From: Mycolicibacterium rufum
GTDB taxonomy: Bacteria; Actinomycetota; Actinomycetes; Mycobacteriales; Mycobacteriaceae
Direction of reading: 5' to 3'
Assembly: GCF_022374875.2 (NCBI RefSeq)
Contig: NZ_CP092427.2
Location: forward strand, 4,960,001-5,024,000
Length of the DNA stretch: 64,000 nt
A program made the position numbers and the translations under genes. The notes under the pieces are model-generated. The model did no database searches, was not told the origin of the DNA, and saw nothing but the letters and a program-made list of their open reading frames with translations. Position 1 is the first letter of the stretch, and each line of letters starts with the position of its first letter. Of the stretch, positions 8,346 through 17,521 are shown piece by piece.

Positions 8346-9350
8346 GTGGCGCACCGCTACAAGATCCGCGAGATCGCCCAGCAGTCCGGGCTCAGCGAGG
8401 CGACCGTCGACCGGGTCCTCAACAACCGCCCCGGCGTGCGGGAGAACACCGTCGCCGAGGTCAACCAGGCCATCGCCGACCTCGACAAACAGCGGGCGCA
8501 GCTCAGGCTCAACGGCAGGCGCTACCTCGTCGACGTCGTGATGCAGACGCCGCGGCGGTTCTCCGACGCCTTCCGCGCCGCGGTCGAGGCCGAACTGCCG
8601 GCGTTCGCGCCCGCCATGCTGCGGGCCCGTTTCCATCTGTGGGAGACGGGCTCGGCGGCGCAGACGGTCGAGACGCTGGGCCGAATCCGCGGCAGCCACG
8701 GCGTCATCCTCAAGGCGCAGGACGAGCCGGAGGTCGCCGAAGCGGTCGACCGCCTGGTCGGCTCCGGGGTGCCGGTGGTGACGTACACGACCGACATCCC
8801 GGCGAGTTCGCGATGCGGCTACGTGGGTATCGACAATCACGGCGCCGGAGTCACCGCGGCCTACCTGGTCCAGCAGTGGCTGGGCGACGCCCCCTCCGAC
8901 GTGCTGATCACCCTCAGCCGCACCGTGTTCCGGGGCGAGGGTGAACGCGAAGTGGGATTCCGTTCGGCGCTGCGCCCCTCGGGCCGCACCATCGTCGAGG
9001 TCAGCGAGAGCGACGGGATCGACGCGACCAACGAGAGGCTGGTACTCGAGGCGCTGCAGGCCCACCCGGGCATCGAGGCCGTCTACTCCGTCGGCGGCGG
9101 CAACGTCGCCACCGTCGCGGCCTTCGAGAAGTTGGGAAGGGTCTGCCGTGTCTTCGTCGCCCATGATCTCGACGCCGACAACCGGCGACTGCTGCGCGAA
9201 GGCCGGCTATCCGCGGTGCTGCACAACGACCTGCGGGCCGACGCACGGCTGGCGCTGCGGCAGATCCTGCAGGAGCGGGGTGCGCTGCCGGCCGAGGCCG
9301 CGCGGCCGGTGCCCATCCAGATCGTGACGCCGTACAACCTGCCCACGTGA
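8346..9350 (+). CDS. LacI-family transcriptional regulator
   Basis: Sugar-responsive DNA-binding protein, 334 aa. The N-terminal helix-turn-helix and hinge read YKIREIAQQSGLSEATVDRVLNN and continue to RPGVRENTV, the LacI signature with the usual Ala/Val positions. The rest is a type-4 periplasmic-binding ligand domain (GYVGIDNHGAGVTAAYLV; VFVAHDLDADNR). The start is GTG 8346, 9 nt after a GGAGAGGAG ribosome site. It diverges from the PhyH/IolG/IolE/Gfo operon and precedes a PfkB kinase. Local repression of that operon, with a sugar or cyclitol as inducer, is the natural inference. Confidence 0.92.
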   Translation: MAHRYKIREIAQQSGLSEATVDRVLNNRPGVRENTVAEVNQAIADLDKQRAQLRLNGRRYLVDVVMQTPRRFSDAFRAAVEAELPAFAPAMLRARFHLWETGSAAQTVETLGRIRGSHGVILKAQDEPEVAEAVDRLVGSGVPVVTYTTDIPASSRCGYVGIDNHGAGVTAAYLVQQWLGDAPSDVLITLSRTVFRGEGEREVGFRSALRPSGRTIVEVSESDGIDATNERLVLEALQAHPGIEAVYSVGGGNVATVAAFEKLGRVCRVFVAHDLDADNRRLLREGRLSAVLHNDLRADARLALRQILQERGALPAEAARPVPIQIVTPYNLPT

Positions 9351-9442
9351 GGCGCTGGAATCGCCGATTCCGGGTATACCCCGATAGCATTTCGCCCCAC
9401 GGTGTCGAGAACGCGCCGGAAGAAGACCCGGGAGATCGATCG

Positions 9443-10288
9443 GTGCCGCGAGAACTCGTCAACGGTGTGACCGTGCTGGGCAACCTGGCGATCGACATCA
9501 TCAACGGTGCGCCGAGGAGCCCGGGCGGCTGCGCGTCCTTCGCGGGCGTCGCGCTGCAAGGCTCCGGCTGCCCCGGCCGGATCGTCGCTCTGGGCGCCGA
9601 ACAGGACCACGAGCTCTTCGATCCGCTGCTCGAGCGGTTCGGTGACCTCGTCCGGGTTCTTCCCGCGGACCGCACGAGTGCCTTCCGTCTCGACTACGAC
9701 GACGTCGACCACCGCCACATGTCGGTCGACGCGATCGGCCCCGTCTGGGGGGAGGCCGAGATCGCGGCGGCCGACCCCGAGACCACGTGGGTACACCTCG
9801 CGCCGCTGTTGCGCACGGACTTCCCGGCCGAGACGCTGGCCCTGCTGTCCGCGCGCGGCCATCGGGTCATCTACGACGGGCAGGGACTGGTGCGGGCCGA
9901 CCGCCTGGGACCCCTCGTCGAGGACCACCACTTCCCTGCGGACCTGGTCACCCACCTCGACGTGCTCAAGCTGGCCGAGGACGAGGCGATCGTGGTGGCG
10001 GACGGCCCGTTCGACGCCGCGGCGGCCGCGGAGCTCGGGGTGCCCGAGATCGTCGTGACCTACGGCTCCGAGGGGTGCCACATCTACCTCGACGGGGAGG
10101 TCGTTCGCGTTCCCGCCGCATGGCGCGTGCTCGACGTGCAGACCACGGGTGCGGGCGACATGTTCACCGCGTGCTACGCCGCCCACCGCGCGATGGGCGA
10201 CGACCCCCGGCGGGCGGCGGAGCTGGCGAGCGAACTCGTCGCCAACGAGCTCGAGAAGCGCCGCCGGGTGATGTCGTACCTCGGCTGA
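9443..10288 (+). CDS. PfkB-family carbohydrate kinase
   Basis: Ribokinase/fructokinase-fold ATP-dependent kinase, about 281 aa. The C-terminal signature VQTTGAGDMFTACYAAH contains the catalytic Asp of the GAGD anion hole; N-terminal GNLAIDII and SPGGCASFAGVALQ are the substrate-side motifs. Two starts are possible. GTG 9347 overlaps the regulator stop (GTGA), whereas GTG 9443 has a GGGAG site at 9430-9434. I prefer 9443 because the intervening 96 bp is poor coding text and carries a -10-like TAGCAT (9384-9389). It probably phosphorylates a product of the adjacent catabolic operon or the imported sugar. Confidence 0.87.
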   Translation: MPRELVNGVTVLGNLAIDIINGAPRSPGGCASFAGVALQGSGCPGRIVALGAEQDHELFDPLLERFGDLVRVLPADRTSAFRLDYDDVDHRHMSVDAIGPVWGEAEIAAADPETTWVHLAPLLRTDFPAETLALLSARGHRVIYDGQGLVRADRLGPLVEDHHFPADLVTHLDVLKLAEDEAIVVADGPFDAAAAAELGVPEIVVTYGSEGCHIYLDGEVVRVPAAWRVLDVQTTGAGDMFTACYAAHRAMGDDPRRAAELASELVANELEKRRRVMSYLG

Positions 10289-10633
10289 GTCGCGCACCCG
10301 CGGCCGGTGGGGTGACAGTGCTTGCTGACAGCTACTGACAGGTAACCCGAGTCTTAGAAAAAGTGGCTCCCTCCGACGTGACGAAAACCACAAAAATGTC
10401 TCATGCGGCGCGTCGGCACACGCTTGAACTGCTCACTTCGCCGTTCTTTACTAGTCGGTAACCCGTGCTTGGTGTGCAGGCCAGCCTAAGAGAAGTGCCA
10501 TAATCGGTACTGGTAGTGACACCAACTTCGGTGCGTGTCGATCGACGGCGCGTCGCGTCGGCTGCGACTCGATGGGCATTCGCCATGAAGCAGGACCGCG
10601 GCACGCCGCGGCGAGGACTCGGAAGGCAGGCGA
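10289..10633. promoter_or_regulatory. korA upstream region
   Basis: Non-coding stretch of 345 bp. A -10-like CATAAT lies at 10499-10504, implying a leader of roughly 120 nt before the GTG of korA. A 9-bp direct repeat GGTAACCCG occurs at 10341-10349 and 10457-10465, both in relatively A/T-rich surroundings. No ORF here looks real. Confidence 0.45.
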
Positions 10634-12586
10634 GTGGGAGACAACGGCACCGCGAGCGAGAGCACGACCAAGGCGCCTCGGCAGAAGCTCGAAAAGGTCG
10701 TCATCCGCTTCGCCGGCGACTCCGGCGACGGCATGCAGCTCACCGGCGACCGCTTCACCTCCGAGGCCGCGCTGTTCGGCAATGACCTTGCGACGCAGCC
10801 GAATTACCCCGCGGAGATCCGCGCCCCCCAGGGCACGCTGCCCGGCGTCTCGTCATTCCAGATCCAGATCGCCGACTACGACATCCTCACCGCAGGCGAC
10901 CGCCCCGACGTCCTCGTCGCGATGAACCCCGCCGCACTCAAGGCCAACGTCTCCGACCTGCCCCGCGGCGGCCTGATCATCGCGAACTCCGACGAGTTCA
11001 CCAAGCGCAACCTCGCCAAGGTCGGCTATGACGCCAACCCGCTGGAGTCCGACGAACTCTCCGATTACGTGGTGCAGGCCGTCGCGATGACGACGCTGAC
11101 CCTCGGAGCGGTCGAGTCGATCGGGGCCAGCAAGAAGGACGGCCAGCGCGCCAAGAACATGTTCGCCCTCGGCCTGCTGTCGTGGATGTACGGCCGGGAA
11201 CTCGAGCACAGCGAGGCGTTCATCCGCGAGAAATTTGCGCGCAAGCCCGACGTCGCCGAGGCGAACGTCCTCGCCCTCAAGGCCGGCTGGAACTACGGCG
11301 AGACCACCGAGGCGTTCGGCACCACCTACGAGGTGGCGCCCGCGAAGCTCAAGAGCGGCGAGTATCGCCAGATCTCCGGCAACACCGCGCTCGCCTACGG
11401 CATCGTGGCCGCCGGTCAACTGGCCGACCTGCAGGTCGTCCTCGGTACCTACCCGATCACCCCGGCCTCGGACATCTTGCACGAGCTGTCCAAGCACAAG
11501 AACTTCAACGTGCTGACCTTCCAGGCCGAGGACGAGATCGCCGGCATCGGCGCCGCGATCGGCGCCTCCTACGGCGGCGCCATCGGCGTCACCAGCACTT
11601 CCGGGCCGGGCATCTCGCTGAAGTCGGAAGCCATCGGTCTGGCGGTGATGACCGAGCTGCCGCTGATCGTCATCGACGTCCAGCGCGGCGGTCCGTCGAC
11701 CGGTCTGCCGACCAAGACCGAGCAGGCCGATCTGCTGCAGGCGATGTTCGGCCGCAACGGCGAGTCGCCGGTGGCCCTGCTGGCCCCGCGCTCTCCCTCG
11801 GACTGCTTCGACATCGCCATGGAGGCGGTGCGGATCGCGATCAACTACCACACGCCGGTGATGATCCTGTCCGACGGCGCGATCGCCAACGGTTCGGAGC
11901 CGTGGCGCATCCCCGACATCACGGACACCGCCGCGTTCCCGCCCATCGAGCACACGTTCGCCAAGGAAGGCGAACCGTTCCAGCCGTATGCGCGTGACCC
12001 CGAGACGCTGGCCCGGCAGTTCGCCGTGCCCGGCACCCCGGGTCTGGCGCACCGTATCGGCGGCCTCGAGTCGGCCAACGGCTCTGGCAACATCTCCTAC
12101 GAGCCGAAGAACCACGATCTGATGGTGCGGCTGCGGCAGGAGAAGATCGCCGGCATCAGCGTCGCCGACCTCGAGGTGGACGACCCCACCGGCGACGCGG
12201 ACCTGCTCATGCTCGGCTGGGGCAGCAGCTACGGCCCGATCGGCGAGGCCTGCCGCCGGGCCCGCCGCAAGGGCATCAAGGTGGCTCACGCGCAGCTGCG
12301 TCATCTGAACCCGTTCCCGGCCAACCTCGGTGAGGTGCTCTCCCGGTACTCCACCATCGTCCTGCCGGAGATGAATCTCGGGCAGCTGGCGCTGCTGCTG
12401 CGCGGGCGCTTCCTCGTCGACGTGCAGTCGGTGACGAAGGTGGAGGGGATGGCGTTCCTGGCCGACGAGGTCGAGGGCATCATCGACGCCGCGCTCGATG
12501 GGACGCTCGGCGACAAGGAAAACGAGAAAGCCAAGTTCGCGCGGCTGGCTGCGGCCACCGTCGAGAGTGTGGGAGCGGACGCATGA
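10634..12586 (+). CDS. korA: 2-oxoglutarate:ferredoxin oxidoreductase, alpha (gamma-alpha fused) subunit
   Basis: Large subunit (650 aa) of the CoA- and TPP-dependent, ferredoxin-linked 2-oxoacid oxidoreductase that mycobacteria use as an alternative to 2-oxoglutarate dehydrogenase. Residues about 20-200 are the gamma domain (VIRFAGDSGDGMQLTGDRF, then PRGGLIIANSDEF). From about 230 comes the pyrimidine-binding alpha domain (GTYPITPASDILHELS; FQAEDEIAGIGAAIGASYGG; TSTSGPGISLKSEAIGLA). It lacks 4Fe-4S ferredoxin-type cysteine motifs, as expected for this two-subunit class. The GTG start has GGAAGG upstream. korB overlaps by 4 nt (ATGA). It is the counterpart of M. tuberculosis Rv2455c. Confidence 0.96.
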   Translation: MGDNGTASESTTKAPRQKLEKVVIRFAGDSGDGMQLTGDRFTSEAALFGNDLATQPNYPAEIRAPQGTLPGVSSFQIQIADYDILTAGDRPDVLVAMNPAALKANVSDLPRGGLIIANSDEFTKRNLAKVGYDANPLESDELSDYVVQAVAMTTLTLGAVESIGASKKDGQRAKNMFALGLLSWMYGRELEHSEAFIREKFARKPDVAEANVLALKAGWNYGETTEAFGTTYEVAPAKLKSGEYRQISGNTALAYGIVAAGQLADLQVVLGTYPITPASDILHELSKHKNFNVLTFQAEDEIAGIGAAIGASYGGAIGVTSTSGPGISLKSEAIGLAVMTELPLIVIDVQRGGPSTGLPTKTEQADLLQAMFGRNGESPVALLAPRSPSDCFDIAMEAVRIAINYHTPVMILSDGAIANGSEPWRIPDITDTAAFPPIEHTFAKEGEPFQPYARDPETLARQFAVPGTPGLAHRIGGLESANGSGNISYEPKNHDLMVRLRQEKIAGISVADLEVDDPTGDADLLMLGWGSSYGPIGEACRRARRKGIKVAHAQLRHLNPFPANLGEVLSRYSTIVLPEMNLGQLALLLRGRFLVDVQSVTKVEGMAFLADEVEGIIDAALDGTLGDKENEKAKFARLAAATVESVGADA

Positions 12587-13665
12587 CAGACCTGATCGGC
12601 AGCGATCTGGGGTTGACCCCGGGCGGTCTGACCAAGACCAGCCTGGTGCCCACCACCGACGAGCCGCAGAAGGCCAAGGACTTCACCAGCGACCAGGAAG
12701 TGCGCTGGTGCCCGGGGTGCGGTGACTACGTCATCCTCAACACGATCCGCAACTTCCTGCCCGAGTTGGGGCTGCGGCGCGAGAACATCGCGTTCGTCAG
12801 CGGCATCGGCTGCTCCAGCCGCTTCCCCTACTACCTGGAGACCTACGGTTTCCACTCGATCCACGGCCGCGCCCCGACGATCGCGACCGGGCTGGCGCTG
12901 GCGCGGCCCGACCTGTCGGTCTGGGTCGTCACCGGCGACGGCGACGCGCTGTCGATCGGCGGCAACCACCTGATCCACGCGCTGCGCCGCAACGTCAATC
13001 TGACGATCCTGCTGTTCAACAACCGGATCTACGGCCTGACCAAGGGCCAGTACTCGCCGACCTCGGAGGTCGGCAAGATCACCAAGTCGACGCCGATGGG
13101 CTCGCTGGACTACCCCTTCAACCCGGTGTCGCTGGCGCTGGGCGCCGAGGCGACGTTCGTCGGGCGCGCGCTCGACTCCGACCGCAAGGGTCTGTCGGAG
13201 GTGCTGCGCGGCGCCGCCGAGCACCGAGGCGCCGCCCTGGTCGAGATCATGCAGGACTGCCCGATCTTCAACGACGGTTCCTTCGACGCACTGCGCAAGG
13301 AGGGCGCCGAGGAGCGGCTGATCAACCTGCGCCACGGCGAACCCATCACGTTCGGCGCCGATGCCGAGTACTGCGTGGTCACATCCGGCTTCGGGCTCGA
13401 GGTCGCCAAGACCGCCGACGTGTCCGCAGAGCAGATCGTCGTGCACGACGCGCACCTGCAGGACCCCGCCTACGCGTTCGCGCTGTCGCGGCTCTCCGAG
13501 CAGAACCTCGACCACATGGTCATGGGCATCTTCCGGCAGGTCAGCAAGCCGACCTACGACGACGCCGCGCGTCAGCAGGTCACCGAAGCGCGCGAGGCCC
13601 GACCGCACGACACCGCGGCGCTGCAGGCGCTGCTGCGCGGCAAGGACACCTGGTCGGTCGACTGA
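12583..13665 (+). CDS. korB: 2-oxoglutarate:ferredoxin oxidoreductase, beta subunit
   Basis: TPP-binding subunit, 360 aa, partner of KorA. The [10 protein letters not shown] segment near residue 45 and the later [13 protein letters not shown] supply conserved cysteines for the single 4Fe-4S cluster. [21 protein letters not shown] followed by [11 protein letters not shown] is the Mg/TPP motif (GDG...NN). The complex converts 2-oxoglutarate and CoA to succinyl-CoA with reduction of ferredoxin. ATG 12583 overlaps the korA stop, ensuring 1:1 synthesis. Length and sequence match the Rv2454c-type protein. Confidence 0.96.
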   Translation: MTDLIGSDLGLTPGGLTKTSLVPTTDEPQKAKDFTSDQEVRWCPGCGDYVILNTIRNFLPELGLRRENIAFVSGIGCSSRFPYYLETYGFHSIHGRAPTIATGLALARPDLSVWVVTGDGDALSIGGNHLIHALRRNVNLTILLFNNRIYGLTKGQYSPTSEVGKITKSTPMGSLDYPFNPVSLALGAEATFVGRALDSDRKGLSEVLRGAAEHRGAALVEIMQDCPIFNDGSFDALRKEGAEERLINLRHGEPITFGADAEYCVVTSGFGLEVAKTADVSAEQIVVHDAHLQDPAYAFALSRLSEQNLDHMVMGIFRQVSKPTYDDAARQQVTEAREARPHDTAALQALLRGKDTWSVD

Positions 13666-13698
13666 CCGCTCTTCGCGGCCAACGGCGTCCCGCTGGGC

Positions 13699-13704
13699 TA
13701 ACGT
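13699..13704 (+). promoter_or_regulatory. -10 box TAACGT of leaderless mobA
   Basis: The hexamer fits TANNNT and ends 7 nt before GTG 13712, the distance at which transcription would start at or next to the start codon. No Shine-Dalgarno is present. Confidence 0.6.
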
Positions 13705-13711
13705 CACGGCT

Positions 13712-14314
13712 GTGACGTCTTCGCTGCCGCTGGCCGCCGTCCTGCTCGCCGGCGGCGCCTCCCGCCGCATGGGCAGGGACAAGGCCACCTTGCCGTTCGA
13801 CGGCCCGAACGGGCCGACCACGCTGGTGGAACGCATGGTCTCGATCGTCAGCCGCCGCTGCGATCCGGTGTTCGTCATCGCCGCACCCGGACAGGCGCTG
13901 CCCGAGCTACGGGCCTCGGTGCTGCGCGACGAGGTGCGGGGAGTGGGACCGCTGCTCGCGACCGGGCGCGGCCTGCGCGCCGCCGCCGACGCGGGCTTCA
14001 GCCATGCCTTCGTGTGCGCCGTCGACATGCCCGAGCTCACCACCGAGGTGATCGAGACCCTGGCCGGGCCGGCGCAGCGGCTCGGCGCGGACATCGTGTT
14101 GCCCTGGGACGGCCGCGACCACTACCTGGCGGGTGTCTACCGCACGGCGCTGCATCCCGTCATCGACGACCTGGTGGCCGCGGGTGCACGCAGCATGCGC
14201 GCGCTCGTCGACGCGGTCGACACCCAGCGGATCGTCATGCCGGAGCAGGCCGCTCTGACCAACGTCAACACCGAGGCCGACCTCGCGGCGATCGTGCCGC
14301 CACGATTGCACTAG
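13712..14314 (+). CDS. mobA: molybdenum cofactor guanylyltransferase
   Basis: Cytoplasmic nucleotidyltransferase, 200 aa, that transfers GMP from GTP to molybdopterin cofactor. The nucleotide-binding signature [15 protein letters not shown] is at residues 11-25, followed by the acidic metal site in [12 protein letters not shown] (about 104) and [15 protein letters not shown]. The open frame extends upstream into korB, but the family N-terminus starts at GTG 13712, which also has a well-placed -10 box. The neighbour is korB, as in M. tuberculosis (Rv2453c). A related NTP transferase (MobA-like of the CoxI type) is a less likely alternative. Confidence 0.88.
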   Translation: MTSSLPLAAVLLAGGASRRMGRDKATLPFDGPNGPTTLVERMVSIVSRRCDPVFVIAAPGQALPELRASVLRDEVRGVGPLLATGRGLRAAADAGFSHAFVCAVDMPELTTEVIETLAGPAQRLGADIVLPWDGRDHYLAGVYRTALHPVIDDLVAAGARSMRALVDAVDTQRIVMPEQAALTNVNTEADLAAIVPPRLH

Positions 14315-15016
14315 CAAATTCGCGAAGAATGGGCGAAGAATAACGGTCGCAAAGTCGCGAATTCCCGCCACCGAATTTCGGCGGTGATCGATCAGAGGCA
14401 ATGGCGCCACGTCCGCTCCTCGTGTCAGACGGCTCGGAATGTCTCCACGCGTTGCGCAGTGGGAAAGACGTTGTCCCGCAGGATCACCGGTGTCAAGCGA
14501 GGTGGAAAAACCATGCTGGCGGCGCTTTTCAGCAGCCCCTTTTCCCGCTTTCTCTGTGCCATATCGCTGTTGATTGTCCGGGGGACCGTGTCGAGCGGCT
14601 TGCCGAGCGGCGCGCATCGCCCGACGGCTCGTGGTAATGCACTGTGCTGCAGGGTGTTTGATGATCGGTGTCCGACGCGATAACAGTCATTGATCTCCAT
14701 AACTGTTCGTGCGCAGGGGATTACGGTTGTCTCCCAACGGCAATGACGGACCGGCCGTAGCGAAGTCAGATAGTGGGTCATGTGACGGGTGTGGTGATCG
14801 TCGCGCCGAAGGGACCTTTCGGCGGTGTCGGGCACGGCGCGCCCTGCACCGTCGGTGGCGCAGCTCACAAAATGATCGTGATTTGGCTCACGGATTCCGC
14901 CCGATCGCCCGAGCGGATGCGCGTCGAAAAACCCCGCGATGACCTGCGCGGACGCAAGATCATCGACGCCGTGATCAATCCGTGATCTGCCCGCGATCAC
15001 CGCGACACCGAGATGA
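14315..15016. other. 0.7-kb gene-free stretch between mobA and the rpf leader
   Basis: I see no credible gene on either strand. The open frames are short, overlap each other on both strands and show no recognisable product. The sequence is noticeably less GC-rich than its surroundings in 14310-14400 and 14640-14720. A weak inverted repeat AACAGT/ACTGTT lies at 14682-14687 and 14702-14707. Closer to the right end the text GATCATCGACGCCGTGATC (14958-14976) is loosely symmetric. This stretch occupies the place where M. tuberculosis carries two small genes of unknown function. Confidence 0.55.
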
Positions 15017-15604
<588 letters not shown>

Positions 15605-15623
15605 CCTGCCCGAACATACTTCC

Positions 15624-15656
15624 GAGGCGGTGTCGACATCATGTCGGCACCGCCTC
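15624..15656 (+). terminator. terminator hairpin after the first rpf gene
   Basis: GAGGCGGTG (15624-15632) pairs with CACCGCCTC (15648-15656), and CGACAT pairs with ATGTCG inside it across a 1-nt loop with one T/G mismatch layer. This gives a nearly perfect 33-nt hairpin, followed by GTTGTTCTC. It should end the first rpf transcript, making the second rpf an independent unit. Confidence 0.75.
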
Positions 15657-15721
15657 GTTGTTCTCAGAGGCCTCTTACACCAGATAAGCAACGATTAAAA
15701 CTTTCTTCTCTCCCGTAACAG

Positions 15722-15735
15722 GTGATGTTCGTCAC
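15722..15735 (+). promoter_or_regulatory. candidate CRP-type site before the second rpf gene
   Basis: GTGA-TGTTCG-TCAC matches the symmetric GTGA-N6-TCAC core of cyclic-AMP receptor protein sites. Mycobacterial CRP (Rv3676) is reported to control an rpf gene in M. tuberculosis. The site lies about 86 bp before the start codon, a plausible activator distance. Confidence 0.4.
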
Positions 15736-15748
15736 CCGACAGACCTGA

Positions 15749-16324
<576 letters not shown>

Positions 16325-16331
16325 GTGCGCG

Positions 16332-17483
16332 TCAGCCCTGCGGCAGCACGAACGCCGACCGGGCAGCGATCGACGCCAGGTGACGCGTCACGACCCGCTC
16401 CGGGATCAGCGCGCTGGCCCGGCTGGCCGCGCCGCCGAGCGCGGCCGGGCGCAGATTGACGATCCGTCCGATCGTCGCCGACTCCCGCACCAGGGCGCGA
16501 ACCCGCCGCCTACGGAAGGCGGCGAAGCGGGCGAAGGCCGTCGCGGCGTCGGGGGCCAGCGCCACGCACCGCGCCAGGATCGCGGCGTCCTCGAGGCCCT
16601 GGCACCCGCCCTGCCCGAGGTGAGGGCGCATCGGATGGGCCGCGTCGCCGATGATCACCGCAGGCCCGCGCGACCAGTGCTTCGGTTGCGTCCGGTCATA
16701 GAGGTCGTTGCGGATCAGGTTCTCCGGCGCCGTCGCGGCGACCAGCTCGGGAATCGGGTCCGCCCACCCAGCGAGCGTGCGGCGCAGATGGAAATGCTCC
16801 CCGCCCGGCGAGCGGCCGCCCTCCGGCGTCCGCTCGGTGGCGAACCAGTACGTGTGGTCGGATCCGAGCGGCACATGGCCGACCTCCACCCCGGCGCCGA
16901 ACGTCTCGCCGGCCAGGTCGGGATCGAGTCGGTGCTCGGCCACCCCCCGCCACGCCGTGTAACCGACGTAGCTGCTCCGCAGCGGGCCGTTGAGGGTGGT
17001 CGCCACCAGCGAGTTGACCCCGTCGGCGCCGATCACCGCATCGGCTTCCCGGACCTCGCCGTCGGACAGGGTGACCCCCACCGACGAACCACCGATGGTC
17101 ACCGCCGTCGCCGTCGACCCCGTCAGCACGGCGCCGGGCGGAAGCGCGCCGCGCAGGATGTCGGTCAGCGCCGAGCGCCGCACCACGACCAACGGTTCGC
17201 CGAGCGCGGTCACGATGCGCTGCGCGGACGGCCGGCGTAGCCACCGGCCATCGCGCCAGCGGATCGCGCCGGCGGTCACCCTGCCACCCGCCACCCGCAC
17301 CGCGTCGCCCAGACCGATCTCGTCCAGCGCGGCCAGCGCGTTGGGCCAGATGCTGATCCCCATGCCGGAGGACAGGTCGGTGCGTTGCTCCAAGACGAGC
17401 ACCTCGTGGTCGGCGGCACGCAGCGCCACGGCGGCCGCCAGCCCGGCGATCCCGGCGCCGACGACGATGATCCGCGCTGGCAT
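16332..17483 (-). CDS. FAD-dependent monooxygenase (aromatic-ring hydroxylase type)
   Basis: Flavoprotein of 383 aa of the p-hydroxybenzoate-hydroxylase/zeaxanthin-epoxidase class. The FAD Rossmann motif IIVVGAGIAGLAAAVALRA is at the N-terminus, the second FAD motif GDAAHPMRPHLGQGGCQGLEDA at about 280-300, and a DG motif (VIGADGVNS) at about 155-163. Such enzymes use NAD(P)H and O2 to hydroxylate or epoxidise small aromatics or isoprenoids; the substrate is unknown. ATG 17483 lies 6 nt after the -10 box TATGGT (complement of 17490-17495), so the start is probably leaderless. It diverges from the S9 peptidase gene over 38 bp. Confidence 0.88.
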   Translation of the reverse strand: MPARIIVVGAGIAGLAAAVALRAADHEVLVLEQRTDLSSGMGISIWPNALAALDEIGLGDAVRVAGGRVTAGAIRWRDGRWLRRPSAQRIVTALGEPLVVVRRSALTDILRGALPPGAVLTGSTATAVTIGGSSVGVTLSDGEVREADAVIGADGVNSLVATTLNGPLRSSYVGYTAWRGVAEHRLDPDLAGETFGAGVEVGHVPLGSDHTYWFATERTPEGGRSPGGEHFHLRRTLAGWADPIPELVAATAPENLIRNDLYDRTQPKHWSRGPAVIIGDAAHPMRPHLGQGGCQGLEDAAILARCVALAPDAATAFARFAAFRRRRVRALVRESATIGRIVNLRPAALGGAASRASALIPERVVTRHLASIAARSAFVLPQG

Positions 17484-17521
17484 GGGCTGACCATAACGGT
17501 TGGTTGTGTTACGAAGTGGGC
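17484..17521. promoter_or_regulatory. 38-bp divergent leaderless promoter pair
   Basis: TATGGT (complement of 17490-17495) serves the leftward monooxygenase at a 6-nt distance. TACGAA (17510-17515) serves the rightward peptidase at a 6-nt distance. With so little space, each promoter's -35 side falls on or next to the other's -10 box. Confidence 0.5.

Noticed and set aside
14709..14985. Two overlapping short frames in the gap before the rpf genes
   Set aside because: They have no homology, no ribosome site and mixed codon use; an equally long frame exists on the other strand.
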